DNA of 64,000 bases from an uncultured Prevotellaceae bacterium (GTDB taxonomy: Bacteria > Bacteroidota > Bacteroidia > Bacteroidales > UBA932): assembly GCA_947166905.1 (NCBI GenBank), contig CAMVFZ010000001.1, forward strand, positions 1 through 64,000, read 5' to 3'. The position numbers were made by a program, and so were the translations under genes. Below are positions 16,677 through 23,483 of the stretch, one piece after another. Each line of letters starts with the position of its first letter. Positions within the stretch are counted from its first letter, which is position 1. Below the pieces are notes generated by a model. The model searched no databases. It was not told the origin of the DNA and saw nothing but the letters and a program-made list of their open reading frames with translations.

Positions 16677-16757
16677 CGGCTCAATCATCCCCTCAATAAT
16701 GTGGTTTTCGGCTCAAAATTTTGGAATTTGAGCCGTATTTTTCGTATATTTGAGCCG
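16677..16757 (+). promoter_or_regulatory. Operator array TTTGAGCCG and promoter of the fic gene
   Basis: Four copies of one half-site are present: CGGCTCAA (16677-16684), CGGCTCAAA (16709-16717), TTTGAGCCG (16727-16735) and TTTGAGCCG (16749-16757). The middle two form a 27-bp inverted repeat. The promoter is TTTG (16720-16723), a 21-base spacer, and TATATTTG (16745-16752). The fourth half-site overlaps the -7 box and the inverted repeat overlaps the -33 box, so bound protein would block transcription. The downstream Fic protein has an N-terminal winged-helix domain and could bind here. Confidence 0.6.
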
Positions 16758-16772
16758 TAAATCGAAAGTACT

Positions 16773-17807
16773 ATGACCAGAGAAAACGAAATACTCCAGT
16801 TCTTACACTACCATCCCGGATCCTCCAGAAGCGAGATTGAGACCGGAATGAACCTCACGGAAAGCCCTGCCACCGTCAAGCGAATCCTAGCCTCGCTGGT
16901 GGAGGCCGGTTCCGCCATAGTCTCTGGCCAGGGCCGCGCCACGCGTTACAGCGTGTCCCCGCAGGCGCACGTGACAATGGAATTGAATATCGACACCTAC
17001 TTCCAGAAAGAGACCGACGAACGCGAGATCCAGACCAGCTTCAACTTCGAACTGATTAACGACATTCTTCCCAAGGTGGATCTGTTCACGGCAGAGGAGA
17101 AAGAACGTCTTGACGCCCTGCAGTCCCAGTTCACCCGCAATCTGGAAGGCATCACGCCAAATGAGTACCGCAAGGAGATGGAGCGTCTGGGTATCGACCT
17201 CAGCTGGAAATCTTCCCAGATTGAGGGCAATACCTATTCACTTCTGGAGACAGAGAAACTCCTAAAGGAGAAACAGACTGCCTCCGGTAAGACCAAGGAA
17301 GAAGCCGTGATGCTCCTCAATCATAAAGATGCGCTCGATTTCGTGCTGGCAGATCCGGAGTATCTCAAGGAGCTTTCCGTCTGGCGTATAGAGGAACTCC
17401 ACGCGTTGCTCACCAAGGAGTTGAATGTAGATAAAGGCATCCGTAAGCGCCGTGTAGGCATTACCGGTACCAACTACTGTCCACTGGACAACGAATACCA
17501 GATCCGGGAAGCCCTGGAAGACAGCTGCCGCCTTATCAACGGGAAGGAGAACATCTTCGAGAAGGCTCTTCTGGCACTGGTACTACTGTCATACATACAG
17601 GCCTTCTCCGACGGAAACAAGCGTACGGCCCGCATCACCAGCAACGCCATCCTGATTGCGAACAAGTACTGCCCGATATCCTTCCGTACGGTAGATTCAG
17701 TGGACTATAAGAAGGCTATGCTTATCTTCTATGAGCAGAACAACCTCTCTGCTTTTAAGAAGATCTTCATAGACCAGTTCGCCTTCGCTGTTCAGACATA
17801 TTTCTGA
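16773..17807 (+). CDS. Winged-helix Fic family protein lacking the catalytic His
   Basis: 344 residues. The N-terminus (1 to about 65) is a MarR/ArsR-like winged helix (ILQFLHYHPGSSRSEIETG ... TVKRILASL). The Fic domain follows, with an inhibitory-type motif SSQIEGN near residue 150. The core motif, normally HPFxDGNKR or HxFxDGNGR, reads QAFSDGNKR: Gln276 (codon CAG at 17598-17600) takes the place of the catalytic His and Ala that of Pro. Fic enzymes use this His to transfer AMP or other groups to a protein hydroxyl, so canonical activity is unlikely. The Asp-Gly-Asn anion loop and Arg remain. It may act as a DNA-binding sensor or regulator. Confidence 0.85.
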   Translation: MTRENEILQFLHYHPGSSRSEIETGMNLTESPATVKRILASLVEAGSAIVSGQGRATRYSVSPQAHVTMELNIDTYFQKETDEREIQTSFNFELINDILPKVDLFTAEEKERLDALQSQFTRNLEGITPNEYRKEMERLGIDLSWKSSQIEGNTYSLLETEKLLKEKQTASGKTKEEAVMLLNHKDALDFVLADPEYLKELSVWRIEELHALLTKELNVDKGIRKRRVGITGTNYCPLDNEYQIREALEDSCRLINGKENIFEKALLALVLLSYIQAFSDGNKRTARITSNAILIANKYCPISFRTVDSVDYKKAMLIFYEQNNLSAFKKIFIDQFAFAVQTYF

Positions 17808-17941
17808 TTCCGTGAGGCATCGGTATAGAATAGGCCCCTGCAGCTCTTGATGTGGGCCTCAATTCCTTCAACGTGCAGCTGAACAATAGCCGCCTTTCCT
17901 TCGTCGCTCAGCAAGAATTCCAGGGACTCTTTGCAGTCCAT
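17792..17941 (-). other. Possible small gene or gene debris (49 codons)
   Basis: An intact minus-strand frame runs from ATG at 17941 (MDCKESLEFLLSDEG...) to a TGA at 17792-17794, overlapping the end of fic by 16 bases. It is protein-like in composition but matches nothing recognised. It lies in a 450-base stretch of fragments, so decay of a larger gene is as likely as a real small gene. Confidence 0.3.
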
Positions 17942-18256
17942 GAAGCCTTACATCGACATCGCCGAAAAAGCCAAGACTGACGCCATGGACGCCATGGAAA
18001 AAGTCCTAAGTGGAGAAAAGTCAAAATAGTTTGCTATTCCAAAAATCTCATTAAATTTGTGACCGTACTCCAGAATTTCACAGAAAAATTAGGAGTATAC
18101 TACCGAAATTACAATGCCTTATGTACAAGCGAATATTTGATGTAGATTATTCGCATCACACTCACCAGCCACTGCTTTCTATGAAACGGAAGGTCCTGTC
18201 ACCATCCACGAAGGCAACTTCGTCACCCTCCGGTCCGACGGTAGCGTCATCATTGA
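17808..18256. other. Stretch of gene debris between fic and the P1 peptidase
   Basis: No full gene is present. Three protein-like scraps are: the 49-codon minus-strand frame at 17792-17941; a 29-codon plus-strand frame at 17940-18029 (MKPYIDIAEKAKTDAMDAME...); and a plus-strand tail at 18141-18260 ending YETEGPVTIHEGNFVTLRSD... and a TAA. The last lacks a start and looks like the C-terminus of a lost protein. Confidence 0.5.
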
Positions 18257-19267
18257 TTAAGAGCCGTTTTTGGCAGAATATACGGCATCAGCTATAGCCT
18301 CTTCCACCAAAGATGCGGAAAGTGCGCCTGCGGCGTCCAGATTTGCGCTCACTTTGTGCTGCTCGTCCCCCACGGAAACGGCATAGATCGTGTCTCCGTC
18401 AGCGGTGGTAAAGACGGGATCGATGCAGCGGGCCAGTCCGGCTGATGCCATCTGCGCCAGGTGTCTGAGCTGGGCCGGCGTGAAGTCGCCGTTGGTGAAT
18501 ACGGCCACCAGGGTGGTGTTGGCGGTGAAGAGATTGTCTCCCATCGTATGGAGCAAGGTTGTGTAGGAATCTGCGAAAGCGGAGCGGTCCGGGGTCAGCA
18601 TTCCGGCGATCTTCTTTCCGTGGGAGTAGATGTCCCCGAAGCTATTCAGCACGACGGCCACACCTATCCGGAGTGACCCCATTTGTGCAGCCGCGTAACC
18701 GATCCCGGCTTTCTGAGCCTGCTGCATTCCGGCTGCCTTGCCCACCGTGGCCCCCGTACCGGCACCGACATTGCCGCTGCACGGGTCGTTCCCGGCAAAT
18801 GACGCTTCACAGGCAGTATGGCCCATCTGTTCATCCGGCCGAACCGTGGCACTGCCATAGCCCAGGTCGTAGATACAGCTCTGGCACACGATGGGCACCA
18901 GGGCAATGCCGGTATCAAATCCGACGCCGTGCTCTTCCAGGCAGCGGGCCACGCCTCCGGAAGCAGCCAGGCCATAGGCCGATCCCCCCGAGAAAACCAG
19001 TGCATTGAGGGGATGGTTCCGTTCCGGGGCAATGGTCTCCGTCTCTCTGGATGCCGGGCCTCCGCCGAAGACCGCTACCGCCGCGCGTCCCGGGACGGTG
19101 AGCCGGAAGACGGTCACTCCCGTTCCCGCCGCATCATCCTGGGCATTGCCCACACTCACGCCCTGAATGGCGGAAAAGGGGATACGCTGCAGTTCGGGGG
19201 CCTGTCCCCAGGCCAGAACGCCCGAGGCCAGGATGACTCCCACCAGGGCGGCGATGATTTGTTTCAT
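18257..19267 (-). CDS. Secreted P1-family (DmpA/BapA-like) aminopeptidase
   Basis: 336 residues from the ATG at 19267, which begins a signal peptide (MKQIIAALVGVILASG ... WGQ); 16 upstream in-frame codons would spoil it and are left out. The family makes self-cleaving Ntn-type hydrolases acting on N-terminal D- or L-amino acids or beta-peptides. Recognisable parts are VSVGNAQDD near the N-terminus, the PERNHPLNALVFSGGSAYGL block, GNVGAGTGATVGK, and the self-cleavage region around ANTTLVAVFTNGDF. Substrate is not predictable. It stands as a single gene next to the AAA ATPase. Confidence 0.85.
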   Translation of the reverse strand: MKQIIAALVGVILASGVLAWGQAPELQRIPFSAIQGVSVGNAQDDAAGTGVTVFRLTVPGRAAVAVFGGGPASRETETIAPERNHPLNALVFSGGSAYGLAASGGVARCLEEHGVGFDTGIALVPIVCQSCIYDLGYGSATVRPDEQMGHTACEASFAGNDPCSGNVGAGTGATVGKAAGMQQAQKAGIGYAAAQMGSLRIGVAVVLNSFGDIYSHGKKIAGMLTPDRSAFADSYTTLLHTMGDNLFTANTTLVAVFTNGDFTPAQLRHLAQMASAGLARCIDPVFTTADGDTIYAVSVGDEQHKVSANLDAAGALSASLVEEAIADAVYSAKNGS

Positions 19268-19334
19268 GGCGTTTATCTTTACAATCACACAAATATAAGC
19301 ATTTTTAAGATTCAAGCTACGCCTCCGCCCATGA

Positions 19335-20525
19335 CTACTTGAACAAATCGACAGGGTTGCTGCTTAGGAAGTCTTCGGCTTTCATCCCGCCGTCACCTAC
19401 AACCAATGCAAGATAGGGTTTGTACTGGGCCTTGAATTCATCCAGCCCTTTATTCCCGGAGTCTGAATTACTCTTTACTTCAATGGCGATCACCTTTCCC
19501 TTCTTCTCCAGAACATAATCGACTTCAGTTCCGGGATTAGTCCGCCAATAGTATACCTTATAATCACCGGCATAAGCATAGCTCATGATATGCGCACCGA
19601 TAGCAGATTCGAACAACCGGCCCCAAAGAGAGCGGTCTTGAACAGCATCGGCGAAGGACTTCTCACAATAGATGTTTTTAAGTGCATTGTTGTAAACCTG
19701 ATGCTTGGGGACGCTGTTTTTCTTGCGGGCCAAGTCTACGGCATACTTGTTCAGGCCACAGACCAACCCCGCTTGAGACAGAAGATTCAGATAACCTGCT
19801 ATAGTTGTTGTGTTGCCCGCATCCTGCAGTTGACCAATCATCTTTGTAAAGGATAACTCTTTCCCGGAATAAGCTGCAGAGAGTTCGAAGGTCTGCCGAA
19901 GCAGCGCCGGTTTAGCAATCTTTTCGTTGACCAGGATGTCTTTATTGATGGTGGCGTCGACGATAGAGCCGGTGATGTAGTCGCGCCAGCGGTCTTCATC
20001 GCCAATTAATTCCGCGATACCTGGATAGGCACCGTAGTAGATGAATTGATCCAGAGTGAAGCCGAAAGCTTCACGCATTTCGGCGAAGGACCAGTGGGAG
20101 AGAATAATTCGTTCGAAGCGTCCTTGCAAACTGTCAGAAAGGCCTTTGTCCAGCATGACGCGGGATGAGCCAAGGAGGATGACTTTGAGGTTAACATCGT
20201 AGAAGGTGTCGGAATCCCACTCTTTTTTGACGACCTCACTCCACCCGGTAATCTTCTGTATCTCATCAATGACCAGAATGAGTTCCTTAAGGCCCTCCAC
20301 ACGCATCTTGGCGCGGGCTGCATTCCAGCAGTCGCTTATCCAACTGAGTTGAGTCGCAGGGACGGCATCGGCAGGATAGAAGACAAACGGAATGTCCAAA
20401 GCATTGACAACCTGTTTCATCAAGGTGGACTTACCGACCTGTCTCGGGCCCATAATTACCTGAATAAAACGGCGTTTTTCCTGCATCCTGGCAAGTAAAG
20501 TGTGATATTGTTTCCTATGATACAT
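19335..20525 (-). CDS. AAA ATPase with DUF4143 and nuclease-like C-terminus
   Basis: 396-residue soluble ATPase. Walker A is GPRQVGKST (26-34) and Walker B is LILVIDEIQ (about 82-90). The C-terminal DUF4143 region contains GRLFESAIGAHI and ends with VDYVLEKKGKVIAIEVKSN, which has the D...ExK spacing of PD-(D/E)xK folds, so a degenerate nuclease site is possible. This widespread prokaryotic family is common in accessory DNA and has no agreed function. Two 14-bp direct repeats span its promoter, suggesting regulated expression. Confidence 0.85.
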   Translation of the reverse strand: MYHRKQYHTLLARMQEKRRFIQVIMGPRQVGKSTLMKQVVNALDIPFVFYPADAVPATQLSWISDCWNAARAKMRVEGLKELILVIDEIQKITGWSEVVKKEWDSDTFYDVNLKVILLGSSRVMLDKGLSDSLQGRFERIILSHWSFAEMREAFGFTLDQFIYYGAYPGIAELIGDEDRWRDYITGSIVDATINKDILVNEKIAKPALLRQTFELSAAYSGKELSFTKMIGQLQDAGNTTTIAGYLNLLSQAGLVCGLNKYAVDLARKKNSVPKHQVYNNALKNIYCEKSFADAVQDRSLWGRLFESAIGAHIMSYAYAGDYKVYYWRTNPGTEVDYVLEKKGKVIAIEVKSNSDSGNKGLDEFKAQYKPYLALVVGDGGMKAEDFLSSNPVDLFK

Positions 20526-20547
20526 AGCAAGTTATACCCTGAATCTA

Positions 20548-20600
20548 AAATTTACTCAATGCACTGCGCAAATTTACTCAATGGAATTGTGATTTGCAAA
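20548..20600 (-). promoter_or_regulatory. Promoter and direct-repeat operator of the AAA ATPase gene
   Basis: On the minus strand: TTTG (20597-20600), a 20-base spacer, and TAAATTTG (20569-20576), a full match to the Bacteroidota promoter. The 14-bp sequence AAATTTACTCAATG (plus-strand reading) occurs twice, at 20548-20561 and 20570-20583, 22 bases apart or two helical turns. One copy covers the -7 box, the other the expected start site, the layout of a repressor operator. Confidence 0.65.
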
Positions 20601-20628
20601 TCTTTCCTCAAGTATACATTAGAAAAAG

Positions 20629-20664
20629 TGAGAATGAAAGTGGGAACAAAAAAGAATAACCCGC
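20629..20664 (+). repeat. Direct repeat, left copy, flanking the DUF4172 fic gene
   Basis: A 36-base sequence beginning TGAGAATGAAAGTG and ending GAATAACCCGC. The right copy at 21882-21916 differs by one substitution and one missing A in the A-run. The pair brackets one gene. Confidence 0.7.
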
Positions 20665-20675
20665 AGATTATGCGG
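20661..20675 (-). terminator. Terminator of the DUF4172 fic gene
   Basis: CCGCA/TGCGG stem with a five-base loop, followed on the minus strand by GTTATTCTTTTTT, just beyond the fic stop codon at 20678. Confidence 0.65.
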
Positions 20676-20677
20676 TT

Positions 20678-21808
20678 TTAGTCCTCGTCGTTAGGCACGG
20701 GAATGAGCAGGATGTCCTGACTACAGCGGATTCCGTAACTAACATCCCTTACACGACCGGGTTGAGGTTCCAGAATACCTTGCGTCTCAAGTTCCTTGAT
20801 ATCACGAAGGGCGGTGTCCGGAGAGACTTTGCTATGCTTTGCCCAGTTCTTTGTGGTAAGTTTGCCTGGATAACCATCCAGGTAAATGTTGAGGACGTCC
20901 CGCTGACGGTCAGAAATTATCGCCTGGGCGTGGGTTTGCCAGAAAAAGGCCTTATTCAGCACAGCAGAGAGCATATCGTCCGAGTTGGCTATAGCCCTGA
21001 GCATGCAGTCCAAATACCAATCCAGCCAAAGCGTGATGTCACAGCCTTGTTTTTGTGAACGCTCCAGGACATCATAGTATGACTTCTTGTCCTTGTTAAT
21101 CTGGCGGGACATACTGAAGAATCGCATAGGGCTTCCGTCGGCCTGGGACAGCGCCATGTCGGCGATGGCTCTTCCAACACGTCCGTTGCCGTCATCAAAA
21201 GGATGAATGCACACAAACCAAAGGTGAGCGATGGCAGACTTGACATAGTCGGCTGGTGTATCAGAAGAGTTGAACCAGTCCAGGAATAGAGCCATCTCTC
21301 CGGGAACCTTCTCCGGTCCCGGAGCTTCATAGTGGACTTTCTCGCGCCCAAACATGCCGGATACAATTTTCATCTCGACGCTGCGGTACTTGGCCACGTC
21401 GATGGCGATCATGCCGCTTCTGCCATTAGGGAAAAGACAGTTGTGCCAGCCAAAGAGACGGTCGTCCGTCAAAGGTGCCTTGAAGTTGGAAGTGGCATCC
21501 ATCATCATCTCAACGATACCGTCGATATAGCGCGATGAGTCGGTCTCATTCGTGATGGTCACGCCAAGTTTCCTGGCAACAGAAGAACGCACCTGATCTG
21601 TATTCAGCAACACGCCTTCAATCTCAGAAGAAGCAACAATATCATGGGTAATGGTCTCCACGGCGGCCTTCTGCTTTGCGTCGAAGCCAATGGCACTCAG
21701 CCTGCCGGAAAGATAACCGGCCGCCTTGTTAACGGCGAGCAGTTTCTCGGTTATCTTTGCATTGTCCCATGTAAAATGAGGCCAGTTCTCTGATTGATGG
21801 ATGTACAT
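20678..21808 (-). CDS. Fic family protein with DUF4172 N-terminus and intact active site
   Basis: 376 residues from the ATG at 21808 (MYIHQSENWPHF), the usual start of this DUF4172-Fic subfamily; 17 extra upstream codons overlap the promoter. The inhibitory motif SSEIEG is at 60-65 and the catalytic motif HPFDDGNGR at 202-210 with His202 present, so protein AMPylation (or a related transfer) is expected. The C-terminus (about 310-376) is a winged-helix region (TTKNWAKHSKVSPDTALRDI) that could bind the palindrome ahead of the gene. It differs from the His-less Fic protein at 16773 in domain order and activity. Confidence 0.87.
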   Translation of the reverse strand: MYIHQSENWPHFTWDNAKITEKLLAVNKAAGYLSGRLSAIGFDAKQKAAVETITHDIVASSEIEGVLLNTDQVRSSVARKLGVTITNETDSSRYIDGIVEMMMDATSNFKAPLTDDRLFGWHNCLFPNGRSGMIAIDVAKYRSVEMKIVSGMFGREKVHYEAPGPEKVPGEMALFLDWFNSSDTPADYVKSAIAHLWFVCIHPFDDGNGRVGRAIADMALSQADGSPMRFFSMSRQINKDKKSYYDVLERSQKQGCDITLWLDWYLDCMLRAIANSDDMLSAVLNKAFFWQTHAQAIISDRQRDVLNIYLDGYPGKLTTKNWAKHSKVSPDTALRDIKELETQGILEPQPGRVRDVSYGIRCSQDILLIPVPNDED

Positions 21809-21826
21809 ATGCTCATCTAATTTTTG

Positions 21827-21860
21827 CAAAGATAAACATTTGCGGCGAATTAACCGCAAA
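21827..21860 (-). promoter_or_regulatory. Promoter of the DUF4172 fic gene
   Basis: TATCTTTG on the minus strand at 21827-21834, with TTTG at 21857-21860 (22-base spacer), giving a leader of about 12 bases before the ATG at 21808. Confidence 0.6.
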
Positions 21861-21874
21861 ATTTGCGGTTAATT
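21839..21874. promoter_or_regulatory. 27-bp perfect palindrome and extra half-site, fic operator candidate
   Basis: Two 13-bp arms (21848-21860 and 21862-21874) around one central base form a perfect inverted repeat with the half-site TTTGCGGTTAATT. A further TTTGCGG lies at 21839-21845 between the palindrome and the -7 box. The -33 TTTG is part of the palindrome, so binding would compete with RNA polymerase. Confidence 0.65.
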
Positions 21875-21881
21875 TATATAC

Positions 21882-21916
21882 TGAGAATGAAAGTGAGAAC
21901 AAAAAGAATAACCCGC
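21882..21916 (+). repeat. Direct repeat, right copy, flanking the DUF4172 fic gene
   Basis: 35 bases nearly identical to 20629-20664. It sits upstream of the fic promoter and is joined to a hairpin at 21910-21932. Confidence 0.7.
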
Positions 21917-21932
21917 TCGGTTTGAGCGGGTT
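21910..21932 (-). terminator. Orphan terminator hairpin
   Basis: A 9-bp stem (AACCCGCTC with GAGCGGGTT) followed on the minus strand by ATTCTTTTTG. No minus-strand gene ends here, which fits a duplicated or stranded terminator. Confidence 0.6.
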
Positions 21933-21976
21933 ACAGGACATCGTTGGAATATTGTAAACAATTATTTAATTTTGAC

Positions 21977-22013
21977 TTTTGAAGTGTATTGCACTTCAAA
22001 TTAGAATTCACCA
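21977..22013 (+). repeat. Direct repeat, left copy, flanking the S9 peptidase
   Basis: 37 bases: TTTTGAAGTG, a short hairpin loop, CACTTC, then the distal part with TTAGAATTCACCA. It matches 23227-23263 at 35 of 37 positions in the same orientation. Internally GAAGTG/CACTTC form a small hairpin. Confidence 0.75.
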
Positions 22014-22034
22014 GGTAATCTTCAGAATTATTTG

Positions 22035-22042
22035 TAACTTTG
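22035..22042 (+). promoter_or_regulatory. -7 box of the S9 peptidase gene
   Basis: TAACTTTG, a full TAnnTTTG match, 20 bases before the ATG at 22063. No clear -33 TTTG is seen. Confidence 0.5.
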
Positions 22043-22062
22043 AAAACAGAATGCTTGATTGT

Positions 22063-23112
22063 ATGAAACCGATTCGTCTTTTTATCTTGGTCGGGCTGCT
22101 GCTGGTCAGCGGGAGCCTGGCGGCACAGGAAAACAATTCCAATTTCGCCACGCAGCAGGTGGACCGCAAGGTCGAGAGTCTGCTGCTGATCGAGCGGCTG
22201 GGTGATATCGCCTATGTCGATGTCGTGCGTCTGGCCGGGCCGCCGCCGGCGTATCGGAAAGAGACGGGGACGGCTTTTAAAGACTCGTTGCTCGGCAACC
22301 AGCTGAAATTCTACTCCTATGTATTCATTCCCAAAAGCACGAAGCAGAACAAGAAGTATCCGCTGCTGGTGTATCCGCATGGGGGTGTTCACAGCAACTT
22401 CACGACCGTATCGGTCCATATCCTCAGGGAGATGCTCTCGCAAGGCTATATCGTGATAGCGCCGGATTATCGCGGCAGCACGGGTTATGGGCGGAGTTTC
22501 TACGAGAACATCGATTATGGCGGCTTGGAGAACGAAGATGTGATGGCATCGCGCGATTATATGGTAGAAAGTTATGATATCGTGGATCCGGATAGGGTAG
22601 GCCTCGTCGGCTGGAGCCATGGCGGCATGATCACACTGATGAATCTTACGCGCTATCCTGACAAATTCGCCTGCGGCTATGCCGGTGTGCCGGTCAGCGA
22701 CGTGGGATACCGCCTGAGTTACCAGACCCCTGAGTACTCCCACAACTATACGGTAGAATATCACATCGGTGCCACGCCCGAGGAGAAGCCGGAAGAATAT
22801 GCACGCCGCTCCCCCGTGACCTACGCGAAGCAACTCCGCAAACCGCTGCGCATAACTACTTGTATGAATGACGACGACGTGAGCGTGACGGAAGTCCAGC
22901 GGATGATCGATTCCCTGACCTTCCACCATCGAGATTTCGAATGCAAAGTATTCCCCAAGATGCCTGGCGCCCACGCCTTCGAGCGCATCGACTCGATGGA
23001 AGCCTGCGAGATCCGCCTCGACACCTACGCCTTCCTCGCCCGCTATCTCAACCCTCCCAAACCCATCCGCACCATCAAGGACCTGCGGAAGGCGGGGTAT
23101 CTGTACCACTGA
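22063..23112 (+). CDS. Secreted S9-type (prolyl oligopeptidase family) alpha/beta hydrolase
   Basis: 349 residues starting at the ATG at 22063, which opens a signal peptide (MKPIRLFILVGLLLVSGSLA, cleaved at AAQ); 28 upstream in-frame codons cover the promoter and the repeat and are excluded. The catalytic triad is visible: Ser in GWSHGG, Asp in MNDDDVS, His in GAHAFER. An oxyanion-side HGG (YPHGGVH) is present. Only the hydrolase domain exists; the beta-propeller of full-length DPP-IV/POP enzymes is absent. It is bracketed by 37-bp direct repeats. Confidence 0.85.
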   Translation: MKPIRLFILVGLLLVSGSLAAQENNSNFATQQVDRKVESLLLIERLGDIAYVDVVRLAGPPPAYRKETGTAFKDSLLGNQLKFYSYVFIPKSTKQNKKYPLLVYPHGGVHSNFTTVSVHILREMLSQGYIVIAPDYRGSTGYGRSFYENIDYGGLENEDVMASRDYMVESYDIVDPDRVGLVGWSHGGMITLMNLTRYPDKFACGYAGVPVSDVGYRLSYQTPEYSHNYTVEYHIGATPEEKPEEYARRSPVTYAKQLRKPLRITTCMNDDDVSVTEVQRMIDSLTFHHRDFECKVFPKMPGAHAFERIDSMEACEIRLDTYAFLARYLNPPKPIRTIKDLRKAGYLYH

Positions 23113-23226
23113 CGGTGGCAGGGATGGCGGAATGTGCAGATGGAGAAGAAGCTTAGTTCACATTTCTTACCAGACGGACAGCGTCTCCATATTGAAAATA
23201 AGTATCCACATTGGTGCATCCTTGCA

Positions 23227-23263
23227 TTTTGAAGTGTGTTGCACTTCTAATTAGAATTCACCA
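23227..23263 (+). repeat. Direct repeat, right copy, flanking the S9 peptidase
   Basis: Second copy of the 37-bp repeat (two mismatches to 21977-22013), 114 bases past the peptidase stop. The 23113-23226 gap otherwise shows nothing recognisable. Confidence 0.75.
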
Positions 23264-23311
23264 CTTCCCGCACTGACAGAAAGTGTAACAAACGAGCCAC
23301 ATTTAAATAGC

Positions 23312-23343
23312 AATCGGCCTCCTACGTGTGTAGAAGGCCGATT
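23312..23343 (-). terminator. Terminator after tRNA-Phe
   Basis: Stem AATCGGCCT with AGGCCGATT, extended inward by CTAC/GTAG, directly past the tRNA 3' end on the minus strand and followed by a T-rich stretch. Confidence 0.75.
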
Positions 23344-23347
23344 TCAG

Positions 23348-23420
23348 TGGTGCTGGGAAGAATCGAACTGCCGACACATGGATTTTCAGTCCATTGCTCT
23401 ACCATCTGAGCTACAGCACC
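23348..23420 (-). tRNA. tRNA-Phe (GAA)
   Basis: 73 bases on the minus strand. The acceptor stem GGTGCTG pairs with CAGCACC, discriminator A; D-stem GCTC...GAGC; the anticodon stem ATGGA/TCCAT holds loop CTGAAAA with anticodon GAA; the T-arm contains GTTCGATTC. CCA is not encoded. It decodes UUC/UUU. Confidence 0.95.
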
Positions 23421-23483
23421 ATCGTTTATGGGATTGCAAAGGTAGGTAAATTTTTGGACTTTGCAAGCGTTTTTTCAAGTTTT

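Larger units (their letters stand above)
16310..16772. other. Gene-free regulatory stretch between small protein and fic
   Basis: This gap holds a 14-bp palindrome GCTTCCATGGAAGC (16349-16362), a run of ten C (16409-16418), a hairpin (16592-16607), a TATATTTG box (16616-16623), a copy of an 18-bp repeat (16638-16655) and the operator/promoter region of the downstream fic gene. A 66-codon plus-strand frame across the C-run has no family resemblance and is not called. Confidence 0.6.

Noticed and set aside
18257-21859. Fic proteins plus AAA ATPase as one anti-phage defence island
   Set aside because: The genes have separate promoters and operators, a metabolic peptidase lies between the two fic genes, and no recognised defence partner is present; the clustering is noted but not enough for a system call.
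21931-23109. 392-codon minus-strand frame opposite the S9 peptidase, ending at a terminator-like hairpin
   Set aside because: Its product has no family features, while the plus strand encodes a peptidase with signal peptide and full catalytic triad. High third-position GC makes long antisense frames common here; the hairpin match is likely chance.
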